Shown: piece by piece, positions 43,540 to 53,849 of the stretch
Numbering within the stretch: position 1 is the first letter of the stretch
Layout of the letters: each line of letters begins with the position of its first letter
Source: Neocallimastix lanati (nom. inval.)
Lineage: Eukaryota; Neocallimastigomycota; Neocallimastigomycetes; Neocallimastigales; Neocallimastigaceae
Assembly: GCA_016946835.1 (NCBI GenBank)
Contig: JACVTC010000013.1
Span: 483,001-547,000, forward strand
Reading direction: 5' to 3'
DNA length: 64,000 bases
Program-made: the position numbers and the translations under genes
Notes under the pieces: model-generated
Database searches by the model: none
The model's input: the letters and a program-made list of their open reading frames with translations, nothing else
Told to the model about the DNA's origin: nothing

Positions 43540-44287
43540 ATTATGCTTTCACTCCATTTCAAATCTAATTTACTCATTAAAAATTTGATTTGCAAAATCA
43601 TCCATCTTTTTCCCATTTACATTAATACGTCTGCTAACATCTTGGTTGCATCAATGTACTTTAATTTTATAATCTTTTTATCAATTTTATCTTTATTGAA
43701 GTAATATTTTATTGCGATATGTTTTAATTTTGGATGAGATCCCTATTTTCAATACTTTTTTTACTTGCTAGATTGTCAGTGTATAATATTACTGTTTTAT
43801 TATAGTTAATAAGTTCTATAAGAATATTTTTCAGTCATAAAATTTTCTTAATACATTCATAAAAACTCTTATATATTCTGCTTCTGAAATAGATGTGGTC
43901 ACTATAGTTTGTTTTTGGATGCCCAGCATATAGGTGATTTTCCCATCAAAATAATAAATCCTGATGTGGATTTCTTATCATTAGTGTTCCCTCCAAAATC
44001 GGCATCAGAGAAAGCAAAGAAATTACCTGAACCATCAAAAGAAATCTTGTAATATTTAGAAGAAAGTAGATATCGAAATATGTTAGTAACATTTTTCCAA
44101 TCCAGAAAATTTGGAGATTCGCAGTGACGGGCTGCATTGTGAAAAGCAAAAGAAATATCAGGGGCATGTGCATTTAGCAAAAAAAAAATAAGGGAGCCAA
44201 TAGCACTTTCGTAGGTGCTAGGATTAAAAGGTTCTAAATTTAAATTTTTGGAATTGGTGTCGGAGCAAGGAGTGTGAATTGTCCTAG
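43540..44287 (-). pseudogene. Copia-II-like RT end and RNase H, minus strand
   Basis: From 44287: RTIHTPCSDTNSKNLNLEPF and STYESAIGSLI. The open frame 43902-44180 holds PDISFAFHNAARHCESPNFL, FFAFSDADFGGNTNDKKSTS and PICWASKNK. The TAEAE box is still visible as ISEAEYI near 43890, and RINVNGKKMDDFANQIFNE near 43600 is the pol C-terminus. It starts abruptly at 44287, so the upstream part of the element is gone. Confidence 0.8.
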
Positions 44288-44867
44288 TAAATAAATAAAA
44301 TTTAAATAAAATTATTTTTATAAAACATATAAATTATATCCCCCATTTAAAGAACAAACCTTAAGAGAACCGAACCTGAACTTCGTACTTTATCATATTC
44401 TAATATAATAATTTATATATAAAATAAATATATAATTTTATATATATTAAAAATAAATATATTATTAAATATATTATAAATAATATACAATATATATTAT
44501 AATAGTAATTATAAAAATGAATAACTAATAATATATTATAAAAATTATTATTTTAAAGTATTGAAAATAAATTGGAAATTGATCAATTTAAATTTCCTTT
44601 ATTAACTTCATTATTTAAAATAAAATAATATACATTTTAATATATCATAATTACGTTACATAAATCATAAATGTATTGCATAAATTTTATAATATAGCTA
44701 GCCACATTTTACATACATAAAAATATCATAATAAAATTAATACTATATATTTTGTATTAACTATATAATTAATAATAAAATAGAAATAATATTAACTTTA
44801 TTTTCAACATCCCTTCTAAAGTTTGATATTATTTAAAACTTTATAAGTAAATTGTTTCTGAGTTTAT
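44288..44867. other. AT-rich spacer
   Basis: No gene seen. A C-run at 44339-44345 and the block GAACTTCGTACTTTATCATA (44373-44392), related to the one near 36920, suggest a decayed retroelement leader. Confidence 0.35.
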
Positions 44868-45327
44868 TCATTGATTTTCCATTAGGCTTTCGTATATTTT
44901 ATTCCAATTACGAAAAGCATTTATATAATAAGATGTTACTATAACATCTGAGATTGCCACTGTTTTACTTATTTGGTTTAGCAATTCAGAAAATCGTATG
45001 TCAAAGTCTGTAATCGTTTCATCTTTACGTATAGTAATAGATGAAAGTTCCAGAAGTCTGGAATTCTTTGAGGCTGTTTTCTTATGATACTTTGCTAAAT
45101 TTGCTACTATAGTATCATAATCATCAGGTATTTTTTTATTTAGAGAATTACTAACTATTGTCCTTGCAACACCATCTGTTATTGCAATAAAATAATCTAT
45201 TTTCTCTTTTTCTTCGCTTACTTTTAAAGTAAGGCACCAAAGTTCAAATGCAAACTTCCATTCATCGAATGCAACTTTTGTTTTTCCGAGAATGGGAAGT
45301 CTGTTGAACGTTATTAGTCTTTTCCAT
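44868..45327 (-). pseudogene. LTR-retrotransposon Gag-like remnant, minus strand
   Basis: A frame of about 145 codons without a start in phase: LPILGKTKVAFDEWKFAFEL, CLTLKVSEEKEKIDYFIAIT, DYDTIVANLAKYHKKTASKN, then ITDFDIRFSELLNQISKTVA, ending MENQ with a TGA at 44868-44870. An ATG at 45325-45327 is out of phase by one base. The helical pattern (W...F..W, FDIRFSELLNQI) is that of retroelement Gag capsid domains. I cannot say copia or gypsy. Confidence 0.5.
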
Positions 45328-45833
45328 TTTTATATATATATATATTATTTACTTATATTATTTGTACTATTTTACTTATTTATATTTAAATTATTTAAAT
45401 TATTTATATTATTTATATTATTTAACTTATTTTATTATTTCATTTATAATTTATTATATATTATCTTTACTTCATTTAATATAAACTATCTTTAGTTTGT
45501 TTTATATATACACTTAAATTAATTTTTAATATTTAAAAATTATATATTATTACTAGTACTATAATGGTTATATATATATATATATATATTTTTGTTAATA
45601 GTAATTAATTATAATTTAATTTACTATATTTTGTATTTTAATTTTAAAAAAATTATATCAACAATTTTTAAATTAATTATTACATTAATCTATTTTAATT
45701 AATTTCTGCTAAATGTTATTAACCTTTATTACTATGATTTAATAATCTTCGGTTAATTTATTATTAATTTTCGCTTAAGTATTTTACCTCATTGGGTTTT
45801 ATTTTTATAAAATAAAGAATTCTACTTACCTCA
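45328..45833. other. AT-rich spacer, no gene seen
   Basis: Long TA and TTA microsatellite-like runs (for example TATATATATA near 45332 and 45570). The open frame on the + strand at 45292-45495 is Leu/Phe/Tyr noise. Confidence 0.55.
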
Positions 45834-45965
45834 TGTAAAGATATTATTAATATCTTTATAAATTTTAATTAAATTTAATCATAAATTTAAGTAAAATTGA
45901 AATAAATCTATTAAAAATCACGTGTATAAAATTATTGCAAATAATTTTAAACAAAACTTCGACTT

Positions 45966-46204
45966 TGTTGTGAAATATATAACTTTATTAATAAATATCA
46001 AAGGTGTACATATATTAAATTTTAATTTTACATGTATTTTATACTATTACATTTACACATGATTCACATACATTTATTACATATATCATATAACTTATTT
46101 TACGCCACTATTACGTACGCTAGCTCATATATCTATGTTATACTATATACATTATATTATTTATATTATTTATACTTGTGTAATATTAAACTTAATTTCT
46201 AACA
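45966..46204 (-). mobile_element. Copia-I 3' LTR
   Basis: On the minus strand TGTTAGAAATTAAG...TTTCACAACA, 239 bp, identical to the 5' LTR by eye. It contains a GC-richer block near 46105-46125 (GCTAGCGTACGTAATAGTGG on the minus strand). Confidence 0.95.
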
Positions 46205-46217
46205 TTCCCCCGTAAGT
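46205..46217 (-). promoter_or_regulatory. Copia-I polypurine tract
   Basis: On the minus strand ACTTACGGGGGAA directly precedes the TGTTAGAAATT of the 3' LTR and follows the pol stop. Confidence 0.85.
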
Positions 46218-49200
46218 TTAATATTCATAAATTTTGTATAGTAAAGAGTTCTTGAATTTTTTCGTTAAAGTACCATTAAGGTATTTGGTAAAACCGTCTG
46301 CAATATTGTATTGTGATTTGATATACTTGAGGTCTATTTTATCTTCTTTTATCAATTCTCTTATTTTATGATATCTCAAATCTATGTGTCTTGATTTTGG
46401 ATTAATTGTTTCATTCTTACTATTATAAATTGCAGCTCTATTATCAATGTTAATTGTTATACAATCAATTTTTATGCCTAATTCATTCAGTAAATTTCTT
46501 AACCACATACATTTCAAAGCACATTCATTCAGACTATAATATTCACTTTCAGCGGTAGATATAGCTACGCAGTGTTGCAACTTTGAATACCATGTCACAG
46601 GAGCTGAACCCATAAATATTACGAAACCAGTAGTTGATCTTTTTGTCTCTCTATCACCACCTAGATCTGCGTCTACATATACTCTTATATTAATGTCTTT
46701 AGTAATCTTTAAACCATAATGTTTTGTACCTTTTAAGTATCTAAAAATCTTGATAACATTCATCCAATCTTCGAGAGTAGGATCTTGATTCTTTCTAGTA
46801 GCTTTACTTGTCGCATACATAATATCTGGTCTTGTTCCCATAGCTAAATATAGTAAGCATCCTACAGCCTGCATATATGTAGTTTTATCAAACTTTGTTT
46901 CTCTTAATTTCTCATTTTCAGTATACATCATATTTGATATCGCATTGTATTTATCAATGTCAAATCTATCTAAGATATCATTTAAATATTGTATTTGATG
47001 CATAATATAACCATCCTTGCATTTAATAAATTTGATTCCTATTATGAAATCAACCATTCCTAAGTCACTTAAATTGAATTTGTCTTTAATTTCTAATTTA
47101 ATTCTATCTATAACACTTTTCTTTCCAGAAATTAGGATATCATCAACATAAATAGCAATTATACAAATAATATTCTTATTCTTATCTTTCAATATATAAA
47201 CACATGGTTCGCTCTTTAATCTTTCAAAACCTATTTCAGTAAGAACACTATCTAATTTATTATTCCACATACGACCAGCTTGTTTTAAGCCATAAATCGC
47301 TTTGTTCAACTTCCAATAGCCTTTACCATAATCTTCACTACCTTCAGGTATTTCCATATATAATTCTTCCTCTAAGTCAGCATTTAAATATGCCGCTTTA
47401 ATATCAATTTGATAAATTTCAAAACCATAATAAATTGAAATTGCTATAATGACTCTTAACGAATCTTGCTTTAAAGTAGGTGAGAATGTTTCTATATAGT
47501 CTATTCCATAAATTTGAGTAAAACCGCGAGCAACTAACCTCGCCTTAAATCTTATAATTATACCTACGTCATTTCTCTTATAGCTAAATACCCACTTAGC
47601 TGAAATTATATTCTTTCCTTTTGGAATTTCTTTAACAAGTGTGTACACTTCCATATTCTTCATGTTATTTAATTCAGTTTCAATTGCCTTTAACCATTCC
47701 TCTTTATCAGGTCTATCAAATATATCTTTATACGAGTTTGGTAACGGTAATTCCATTTCACTACAATTTAATGCAACTAAATTATAATAATTACTTGCTC
47801 TCCTTTTCTTATAATTATTACTTTCATTCCTATCATTTAATTCTTCTTCATTCATTTCTTCAACATGTTTTCTTTTAGATAAAATACTTTCTTTATCTTT
47901 ATTCATATTATCCGAAGTACTTACATTTGATTTACTTGCATATGGTTTATTTATGTTTTGTTTGTTTATATTTTGGTTAATTTCCGCATTAGAATTTCCA
48001 GATGTTGAGCTTGAATTATTATTTCTATTCGTTAAATTATTTAAATCAATTGATTTTCCATCACGCTTATTATAATCTCCATTATCTGTAATTCTTGGTA
48101 TTTTACTGATTATTTCTTCTACCCTAGTATTATTATATTTCGAATTATTTTGAGTTAACTGGTTTACATTATTGATATTATTTACATTATTAATTGAATT
48201 AGTTTGGTCATTTAAGTTGTTTCTATTATTCTTGTTAACATTATCATTTTGAATTGCTTGATTTAAGTTGTCATTTGGACTGCCTTGTTTTAAATTGTTG
48301 TTCGAAATAACTTGATTTAAATTATTTAAATTACCTTGATTTAAATTGTTCGAGTTAAATTGATCATTATTGTCTGAATTATTTTGATTTGAATTATTGT
48401 TTAAATTATTTTGATTTAAATGGTCTACATCATTTGAATTTAATTGATTTAAATTATTTTGATTAATATTTGAATTATTAGAAACGTTTAGATTTTGGTA
48501 ATTTATGGGATGTCCATTCTGAGAATTTAAAACAGGAGAGGGAAAGTTTTGTGCTGTATAATTATAATAATTTGGAGGAATACAATAATTTAAATTATTA
48601 TATGGATTTAAATTATATTGATTTGGAGCATAATGATTTTGGAAATTATTTGGATAATTTACAAATGCATATGGATTATAATAATATAAATTATTAGGAG
48701 GTGGATAATCTAAATTATTGTAGTAATAGTTTGTGTACCCATTTATATTATCATTTATGTTGTTGTTCATATTATTATTATTATCTACATTATTGTTTGT
48801 ACTATTTTCCATATTGTTATTATTTTCATTTATACTTTTATCATTTACGTTATTGTCCTCAAAGTCTACAACGTCTTCATCATCATTACTTCCCCCGATT
48901 TCATAATAAGGAGTGAAATTTATTAAATCCGGAGGAGAAGGAGGAGCAGAACCATTACCAGGAATATCTTCAAAAAATACAACAGAACGAGAAATAACAA
49001 CTTTATTATTAGTGATATCAAAAATCCTATAAGCAGTTGGGTTGGTATCGTATCCAAGAAAGATACCTGGGAGGGAAGAGTTAGTTAATTTATTTCTAAA
49101 CTGTTTAGGGACAAGGAAAAAGACTTGACAACCAAAGACTCTAAACCTTGAATAATCGACTTTTTCATTATAAAGAAGTTCATACGGAACATTATTATCA

Positions 49201-50738
49201 ATACCTCTATGTGGCATCCTATTGTGGATATAGTTAGCTGTCCTAATGGCATCCTCCCAGAAAACATGATTAAGGCGGGCATCCTCTAACATCGCTCTAG
49301 CATTTGGAAGGAGAGAACCGTGTAACCTTTCGATACGTCCATTTTGTTGAGGTTCGTAAGGGACAGAAAACTCATGTGTAATTCCATTAATATTACAAAA
49401 CTCTATAATTTTATTGTTAGTAAACTCTGTTCCATTGTCAGTCCGTAATCTTTTAATATTTTTATTAAATATGTTTTTAATGTTATTATACCAATTTAAA
49501 AAGGCGTTAAAAACATCACGTTTGGATTTGATAAATAAGACCCAACCAAAACGAGTGTAATCATCTAAAATAGAAACAAAGTATTTATTTCCATACATGG
49601 ACCTACTATTAATAGTAACAGTGTCCATATGAACCAATTCAAATGGTTCAGTAGCGCGACTATCTGAGGGGTAATGTGGGAAACTTTTTAATTTTGTTTT
49701 CGCACACGTCTTGCATTTACATTTTATATATATTCTTTTTAATGTTTTCCTAAGTGTTCCTAGATTATAATGTCCCAAACGTCTATGCCATACGTAGAGA
49801 CTTTCCTCTTCTTCACTATTGGCATTATTACAATTGATATCATTATTATAAAAATTTATTTTATTCTTGGAAGTCCAAATAATATAAGTTCTGGAATAAT
49901 TTGAATATGTTGTACAGATTCTATTATTTTTACTATTAAATAATATTACACAATTTTTATTATTTCTTTTACAAAAAACAGTTTTGTATCCTTGTTCGGA
50001 TAAACAGTCTACTGAGAGTAAATTTTTCTTGAATGAGGGAACATACAATACATTTTTAAGAGTAATTTTGTTGTCATTTATATAACCTATGTAAGTACCT
50101 ATTCCTCTGCACTTAACGTATTCACCATTGGCGAAATAAATTCTCCGATTGTGTTTTTTATAATTTGATAATAGATTTGGATCACATATCATATGGTATG
50201 TGGTGCCAGAATCTAGTGTCCATGTACTAATATTTTTGGTTAATTTATTTTTATTATTATCATTTAATTTTTTATTTTGTTTATTTTTATTTTCTTTAAA
50301 ATAAGATGGTTTGTTGAATGGGAGAATACTTCTTGATGCATTACCTGTTTCAATATTATACGCATCATTATAGTCTTTGAAAAAGTATTCTCTGTGTTTA
50401 TCTTGTTTATTTACTTCATTTACTGTGCTGTTTAGGCAACGCGTTTCGCCTCCCATCATAGTTTTTATCATTTTTGTAATATTTATTATTATTATAATTT
50501 TTATTATTATTTCTATTATTATTAAATTTATTTTTATTATATTTGTAATAATTGTTATTATTATTTTTATTAAAATTCTTTCTATTATTACATTCACTTT
50601 GATAGTGACCTTTTTTACCACAACTCCAACATTCAATATTATTTTTATAATTTTTATTATTATATTTATTATTATTATTACTATAGTTTTTATTGGTATA
50701 ATTACTTTGAACATTTGGCGTATTAAGATTTGAAACAA
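46218..50738 (-). CDS. pol: Copia-I Pol polyprotein (protease, integrase, RT, RNase H)
   Basis: 1506 codons open. About the first 94 (Ile-rich) are an out-of-phase reading of gag; pol proper begins in the overlap near 50460. Protease TLDSGTTYHM (about residue 176). Integrase zinc finger WHRRLGHYNL...CKTCAKTK, catalytic HMDTVT, RTDNGTEF and GRIERLHG (about 370, 434, 468). A long Asn linker (about 590-950) ends with KRK and KKRR clusters. RT QIDIKAAYLNAD and IYVDDILIS (about 1111, 1199). RNase H VYVDADLGG, STAESEYYS, INIDNRAA and RHIDLRYH. It copies element RNA to cDNA in particles and inserts it in the nucleus. No defect seen. Confidence 0.95.
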   Translation of the reverse strand: MFQILIRQMFKVIIPIKTIVIIIINIIIKIIKIILNVGVVVKKVTIKVNVIIERILIKIIITIITNIIKINLIIIEIIIKIIIIINITKMIKTMMGGETRCLNSTVNEVNKQDKHREYFFKDYNDAYNIETGNASRSILPFNKPSYFKENKNKQNKKLNDNNKNKLTKNISTWTLDSGTTYHMICDPNLLSNYKKHNRRIYFANGEYVKCRGIGTYIGYINDNKITLKNVLYVPSFKKNLLSVDCLSEQGYKTVFCKRNNKNCVILFNSKNNRICTTYSNYSRTYIIWTSKNKINFYNNDINCNNANSEEEESLYVWHRRLGHYNLGTLRKTLKRIYIKCKCKTCAKTKLKSFPHYPSDSRATEPFELVHMDTVTINSRSMYGNKYFVSILDDYTRFGWVLFIKSKRDVFNAFLNWYNNIKNIFNKNIKRLRTDNGTEFTNNKIIEFCNINGITHEFSVPYEPQQNGRIERLHGSLLPNARAMLEDARLNHVFWEDAIRTANYIHNRMPHRGIDNNVPYELLYNEKVDYSRFRVFGCQVFFLVPKQFRNKLTNSSLPGIFLGYDTNPTAYRIFDITNNKVVISRSVVFFEDIPGNGSAPPSPPDLINFTPYYEIGGSNDDEDVVDFEDNNVNDKSINENNNNMENSTNNNVDNNNNMNNNINDNINGYTNYYYNNLDYPPPNNLYYYNPYAFVNYPNNFQNHYAPNQYNLNPYNNLNYCIPPNYYNYTAQNFPSPVLNSQNGHPINYQNLNVSNNSNINQNNLNQLNSNDVDHLNQNNLNNNSNQNNSDNNDQFNSNNLNQGNLNNLNQVISNNNLKQGSPNDNLNQAIQNDNVNKNNRNNLNDQTNSINNVNNINNVNQLTQNNSKYNNTRVEEIISKIPRITDNGDYNKRDGKSIDLNNLTNRNNNSSSTSGNSNAEINQNINKQNINKPYASKSNVSTSDNMNKDKESILSKRKHVEEMNEEELNDRNESNNYKKRRASNYYNLVALNCSEMELPLPNSYKDIFDRPDKEEWLKAIETELNNMKNMEVYTLVKEIPKGKNIISAKWVFSYKRNDVGIIIRFKARLVARGFTQIYGIDYIETFSPTLKQDSLRVIIAISIYYGFEIYQIDIKAAYLNADLEEELYMEIPEGSEDYGKGYWKLNKAIYGLKQAGRMWNNKLDSVLTEIGFERLKSEPCVYILKDKNKNIICIIAIYVDDILISGKKSVIDRIKLEIKDKFNLSDLGMVDFIIGIKFIKCKDGYIMHQIQYLNDILDRFDIDKYNAISNMMYTENEKLRETKFDKTTYMQAVGCLLYLAMGTRPDIMYATSKATRKNQDPTLEDWMNVIKIFRYLKGTKHYGLKITKDINIRVYVDADLGGDRETKRSTTGFVIFMGSAPVTWYSKLQHCVAISTAESEYYSLNECALKCMWLRNLLNELGIKIDCITINIDNRAAIYNSKNETINPKSRHIDLRYHKIRELIKEDKIDLKYIKSQYNIADGFTKYLNGTLTKKFKNSLLYKIYEY

Positions 50739-51405
50739 TATTTTCCGATTTTTCTTTCTTTTCTTTTACTCTTTTTAGTAGCTGTACCCTTTCAATTAAC
50801 TTTTTGGTAGTATCTTCCCAGTCCGTTTGTAGGTCTATTAAATTTGTTTTTATAGTTAATTCTTCTGGCATAGCATTAAATAGATAAATAAATTTTTCCT
50901 TAAATTCTAGTTTTTCTCCGAGATTTTCAAGTTCCTTAAACTTTAAATTCATATTAGAGATAAATATGGACAACGATGGATCACTTTCTGGGTCGTATTT
51001 TGAGTGATTAAGGGAATCTTTAATTTCCTCAATTCTATCCTTTTCATCACTTAAATTTAGGTTTACTATCATCCTATAGATTTCATATGCTGTACCAGAT
51101 ATGAAATCTATACTGGATGCTAGTTCTTCATTAATACTATTTAAAATAATTTCCTTGACCTTAGCATCATTTTTGAGGACCTCACTTTTTGTTCCTTTTT
51201 TATAATAAGTGTTTATAGTGTCATCCACTAGAATTAAATTTTGTTTTTCTTCTTCCTTTAAAGTGGAACCATCCACTTTTTCAATTTTGACACTATTAAG
51301 ATAATCCGTTAAATTAAATCTCCTTAATAATAAATACAATTGTTGTTTCCACAACTTAAAATTAGAGCTATTTAGCTGATCTTTTGTTTTTAAGACTTCG
51401 GACAT
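50416..51405 (-). CDS. gag: Copia-I Gag, 329 aa
   Basis: The ATG at 51405 follows a poly-A leader (T-run 51408-51448 on the + strand). NSSNFKLWKQQLYLLLRRFN, GTAYEIYRMIVNLNLSDEKD and FKEKFIYLFNAMPEELTIKT are typical copia Gag blocks. Zinc knuckle CWSCGKKGHYQSEC at about residue 260, then an Asn/Lys/Tyr tail. The C-terminus (RRNALPKQHSK) overlaps the pol frame, which lies one base forward. It forms particles and packages RNA. Confidence 0.93.
   Translation of the reverse strand: MSEVLKTKDQLNSSNFKLWKQQLYLLLRRFNLTDYLNSVKIEKVDGSTLKEEEKQNLILVDDTINTYYKKGTKSEVLKNDAKVKEIILNSINEELASSIDFISGTAYEIYRMIVNLNLSDEKDRIEEIKDSLNHSKYDPESDPSLSIFISNMNLKFKELENLGEKLEFKEKFIYLFNAMPEELTIKTNLIDLQTDWEDTTKKLIERVQLLKRVKEKKEKSENIVSNLNTPNVQSNYTNKNYSNNNNKYNNKNYKNNIECWSCGKKGHYQSECNNRKNFNKNNNNNYYKYNKNKFNNNRNNNKNYNNNKYYKNDKNYDGRRNALPKQHSK
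50440..50460 (-). promoter_or_regulatory. candidate +1 frameshift site between Copia-I gag and pol
   Basis: In gag phase the sequence reads GAT GGG AGG CGA AAC GCG. GGG followed by AGG C mirrors the Ty1 site (a slip-prone codon before the slow AGG). A Gly-tRNA could move from GGG to GGA and enter the pol frame. The GCG-TTG a few codons later is another candidate. Pol is exactly +1 relative to gag; the precise site is inference. Confidence 0.5.
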
Positions 51406-51415
51406 TTTTTTTTTT

Positions 51416-51451
<36 letters not shown>

Positions 51452-51515
51452 TTAAAATTAATCAAAATTAAAACCTCTTTAAACTTTACTATAACTCTTC
51501 TAGTACACTTAGAGT

Positions 51516-51532
51516 CATTGAGACTCTTAATC
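51516..51532 (-). promoter_or_regulatory. Copia-I primer-binding site (tRNA-Lys half type)
   Basis: On the minus strand GATTAAGAGTCTCAATG abuts the 5' LTR. On the + strand CATTGAGACTCTTAATC reads like the 5' half of an anticodon arm: stem GAGA, loop CTCTTAA with anticodon CUU. It is not the usual TGG-type site for a tRNA 3' end. Confidence 0.7.
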
Positions 51533-51771
51533 TGTTGTGAAATATATAACTTTATTAATAAATATCAAAGGTGTACATATATTAAATTTTAATTTTACAT
51601 GTATTTTATACTATTACATTTACACATGATTCACATACATTTATTACATATATCATATAACTTATTTTACGCCACTATTACGTACGCTAGCTCATATATC
51701 TATGTTATACTATATACATTATATTATTTATATTATTTATACTTGTGTAATATTAAACTTAATTTCTAACA
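51533..51771 (-). mobile_element. Copia-I 5' LTR
   Basis: Identical to 45966-46204 by eye; followed on the right by GACTT. It provides the element promoter. Confidence 0.95.
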
Positions 51772-53849
51772 GACTTCTTCCCAATCATATTAATAAATTA
51801 AAAATTTCTCTTGTGAAACTAGTAATTGAAAATCATTTCTTTTTATGTAATTTAATTTAAATAATAAGAGTTAAGGTTTTTTACAAGATAAATTAACAAC
51901 ATGAAACTATGCAATTAGTCATGTTGAAACTTGCGGCATTTTATGCTAAAATCATATTAAATAATTATGACAACTTTTATATTAATTTTAAATAGAAAAT
52001 ATAATAAGAATTTATTAATAATATTTAAATAATAAATGAGCTCGATTGAAATTGTTTATATTTATTTTAGTTATTAATTATAATTCTCTTTATTTAGTAA
52101 TAGTTAATTATTTATTATTAGTTTAGGTTAGTATTGTTTTTAAATAAATAGTTAGATAATATAATTCAATAGGAATTATATATTCTAAATGTAATAAGAT
52201 AAAAATATAAATAGTTAACCAAATTTCATGTATTTTAATCGATGTAATTGTTATTAACGATTTATTGTTAATAACACTAATAATTAATAAAGATTATTTT
52301 AAAATCTAAATATAATAAAACTTATTTGTTTATAAAACATTTTTGTGTTATTTAGTGTTATTATAATTTTTGACTTATAATCTATTTTTTAAATCAAAAC
52401 TTTATACCTCACCGGGCTTAGTTAGGATTCTCCACCAGTTTGACAAAGATTGATTATTATCTTAATTTAGAATTTACTTCTAAAAGTGATAATAATGTGT
52501 CAATTGAAATAAGTATTTATTAATTGTAAAATGTTCCTTATGGAGCAGATTACAATTACGAAAAAAACAACAAAAACAACACTATCAATAATAATACTCT
52601 AATGAAATTTATTTTTATTAAAAAATTCTTTTATTAATCTCTTTATTATAAAAATTCTTTTTATTAGTTATTAACTGCAAAAATAGTTAATAACAACTAC
52701 ATTTTTTTAATAGAATAATTTTACATGTATTTATATTTTTTCTTAATTATATTATAATATACTATTTCTATTTATTTAAACATATATTCAATATAAAATA
52801 AACAAAAACTAATCTAAAATTAAATAAAGTTATAAAAAACTAAAACTAATTCAATAAGCTTTTTATTCAATTTGTTTTGACTCAAATTGAATAAGTTTTT
52901 ATTTATTATTTATTTATTCTTTTATTATTAATACTATTAATTATATATTACTATTTAATTTTTATGATTATTAAACTAAACTAAAATTAAACTAAACTAA
53001 AATTATTAAAATATTTTATTACTAAATTTTAGGTTATTTAAAAATTAATCTTATATTTTTAAATTTATATATTATATAAAATATAAATTTATTATTAATG
53101 TTCATAAATCAATTAATTTAAATTAATATATTTTACATAATTTAATGCATTAGCATTATTTTGTAAACGTTAATTACATTAAATAACTTAATGTACAAAA
53201 CAAATTAATTAATGTACTAAAGATATTGATCATATCTTTACATTAACACAAAAATGTTAATTAAAACACTAAAGTTTAAGAGTAAGAAAAGAGTATTTGT
53301 TTTTATTTTTAATAATAAAACTTTATCTATTAATATAAAATTGTACTTTTTATTATTTATAATATTTATATTCTTAATAAAAAAGTATTTAAAAAATGAG
53401 AATAAAAGAAAATAATTTATTAAATTTTATTAAAATCTAAATTCTTAATTCTTAAATTCTGATTTCTCAATTTTTAAAGAAATATTTCCATGTTTATATA
53501 TTTTTCTTTTAAGTTTAGATTTTTAAAAATAAAACTATATAATTATTTTAAGTAAACACTTCTAATATAAAATAAACAATTTTGTTATTATTAATAAGTT
53601 TCTTTTCAATTAATATTAATATCAATTTATACTGAGATTTAATTTAAAATCGTTAAAGTAAAATAAAAGAATAATTTAATATAAAATACATTGTTCTTTA
53701 AATTACAATAATATTTATTTAATAATTTTAAATCTTTTAATTTATTTTTATTAGAATATTATTTTATAATTATTGTCAGAAGTATAATTATTAAGGTTTA
53801 TGTGTAACATAGATTTAAAGGGTTTAGTAATGTATTTTGCGTAAATGAG

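Larger units (their letters stand above)
45966..51771 (-). mobile_element. Copia-I, complete Ty1/copia retrotransposon, probably young
   Basis: 5.8 kb on the minus strand. The two 239-bp LTRs (45966-46204, 51533-51771) appear identical base for base. GACTT flanks both ends (45961-45965, 51772-51776). Order on the minus strand: LTR, PBS, poly-A leader, gag, +1-shifted pol (protease, integrase, RT, RNase H), polypurine tract, LTR. All catalytic residues that I checked are present and both frames are open. It is the only element in the window that looks competent. Confidence 0.95.
45834..52406 (+). mobile_element. 775-bp-type solo-LTR-like element interrupted by Copia-I
   Basis: Starts TGTAAAGATATTATT and ends AACTTTATA. 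CCTCA flanks it at 45829-45833 and 52407-52411. With Copia-I and one GACTT removed it is about 762 bp, close to the 775 bp of the copy at 24284-25058 (here in the opposite orientation). Both copies carry AAAGATAT...ATATCTTT near the TG end. Confidence 0.78.

Noticed and set aside
47639-50733. Open frames on the + strand at 47639-47878, 48701-48916 and 50377-50733
   Set aside because: They lie opposite the intact Copia-I gag/pol and have Tyr/His/Phe- or Ile-rich text typical of antisense Asn codons.
50461-50738. The Ile-rich N-terminus of the 1506-codon frame as a membrane protein domain
   Set aside because: It is a +1 reading of the Asn/Lys-rich gag tail; the real gag frame with its zinc knuckle covers it.
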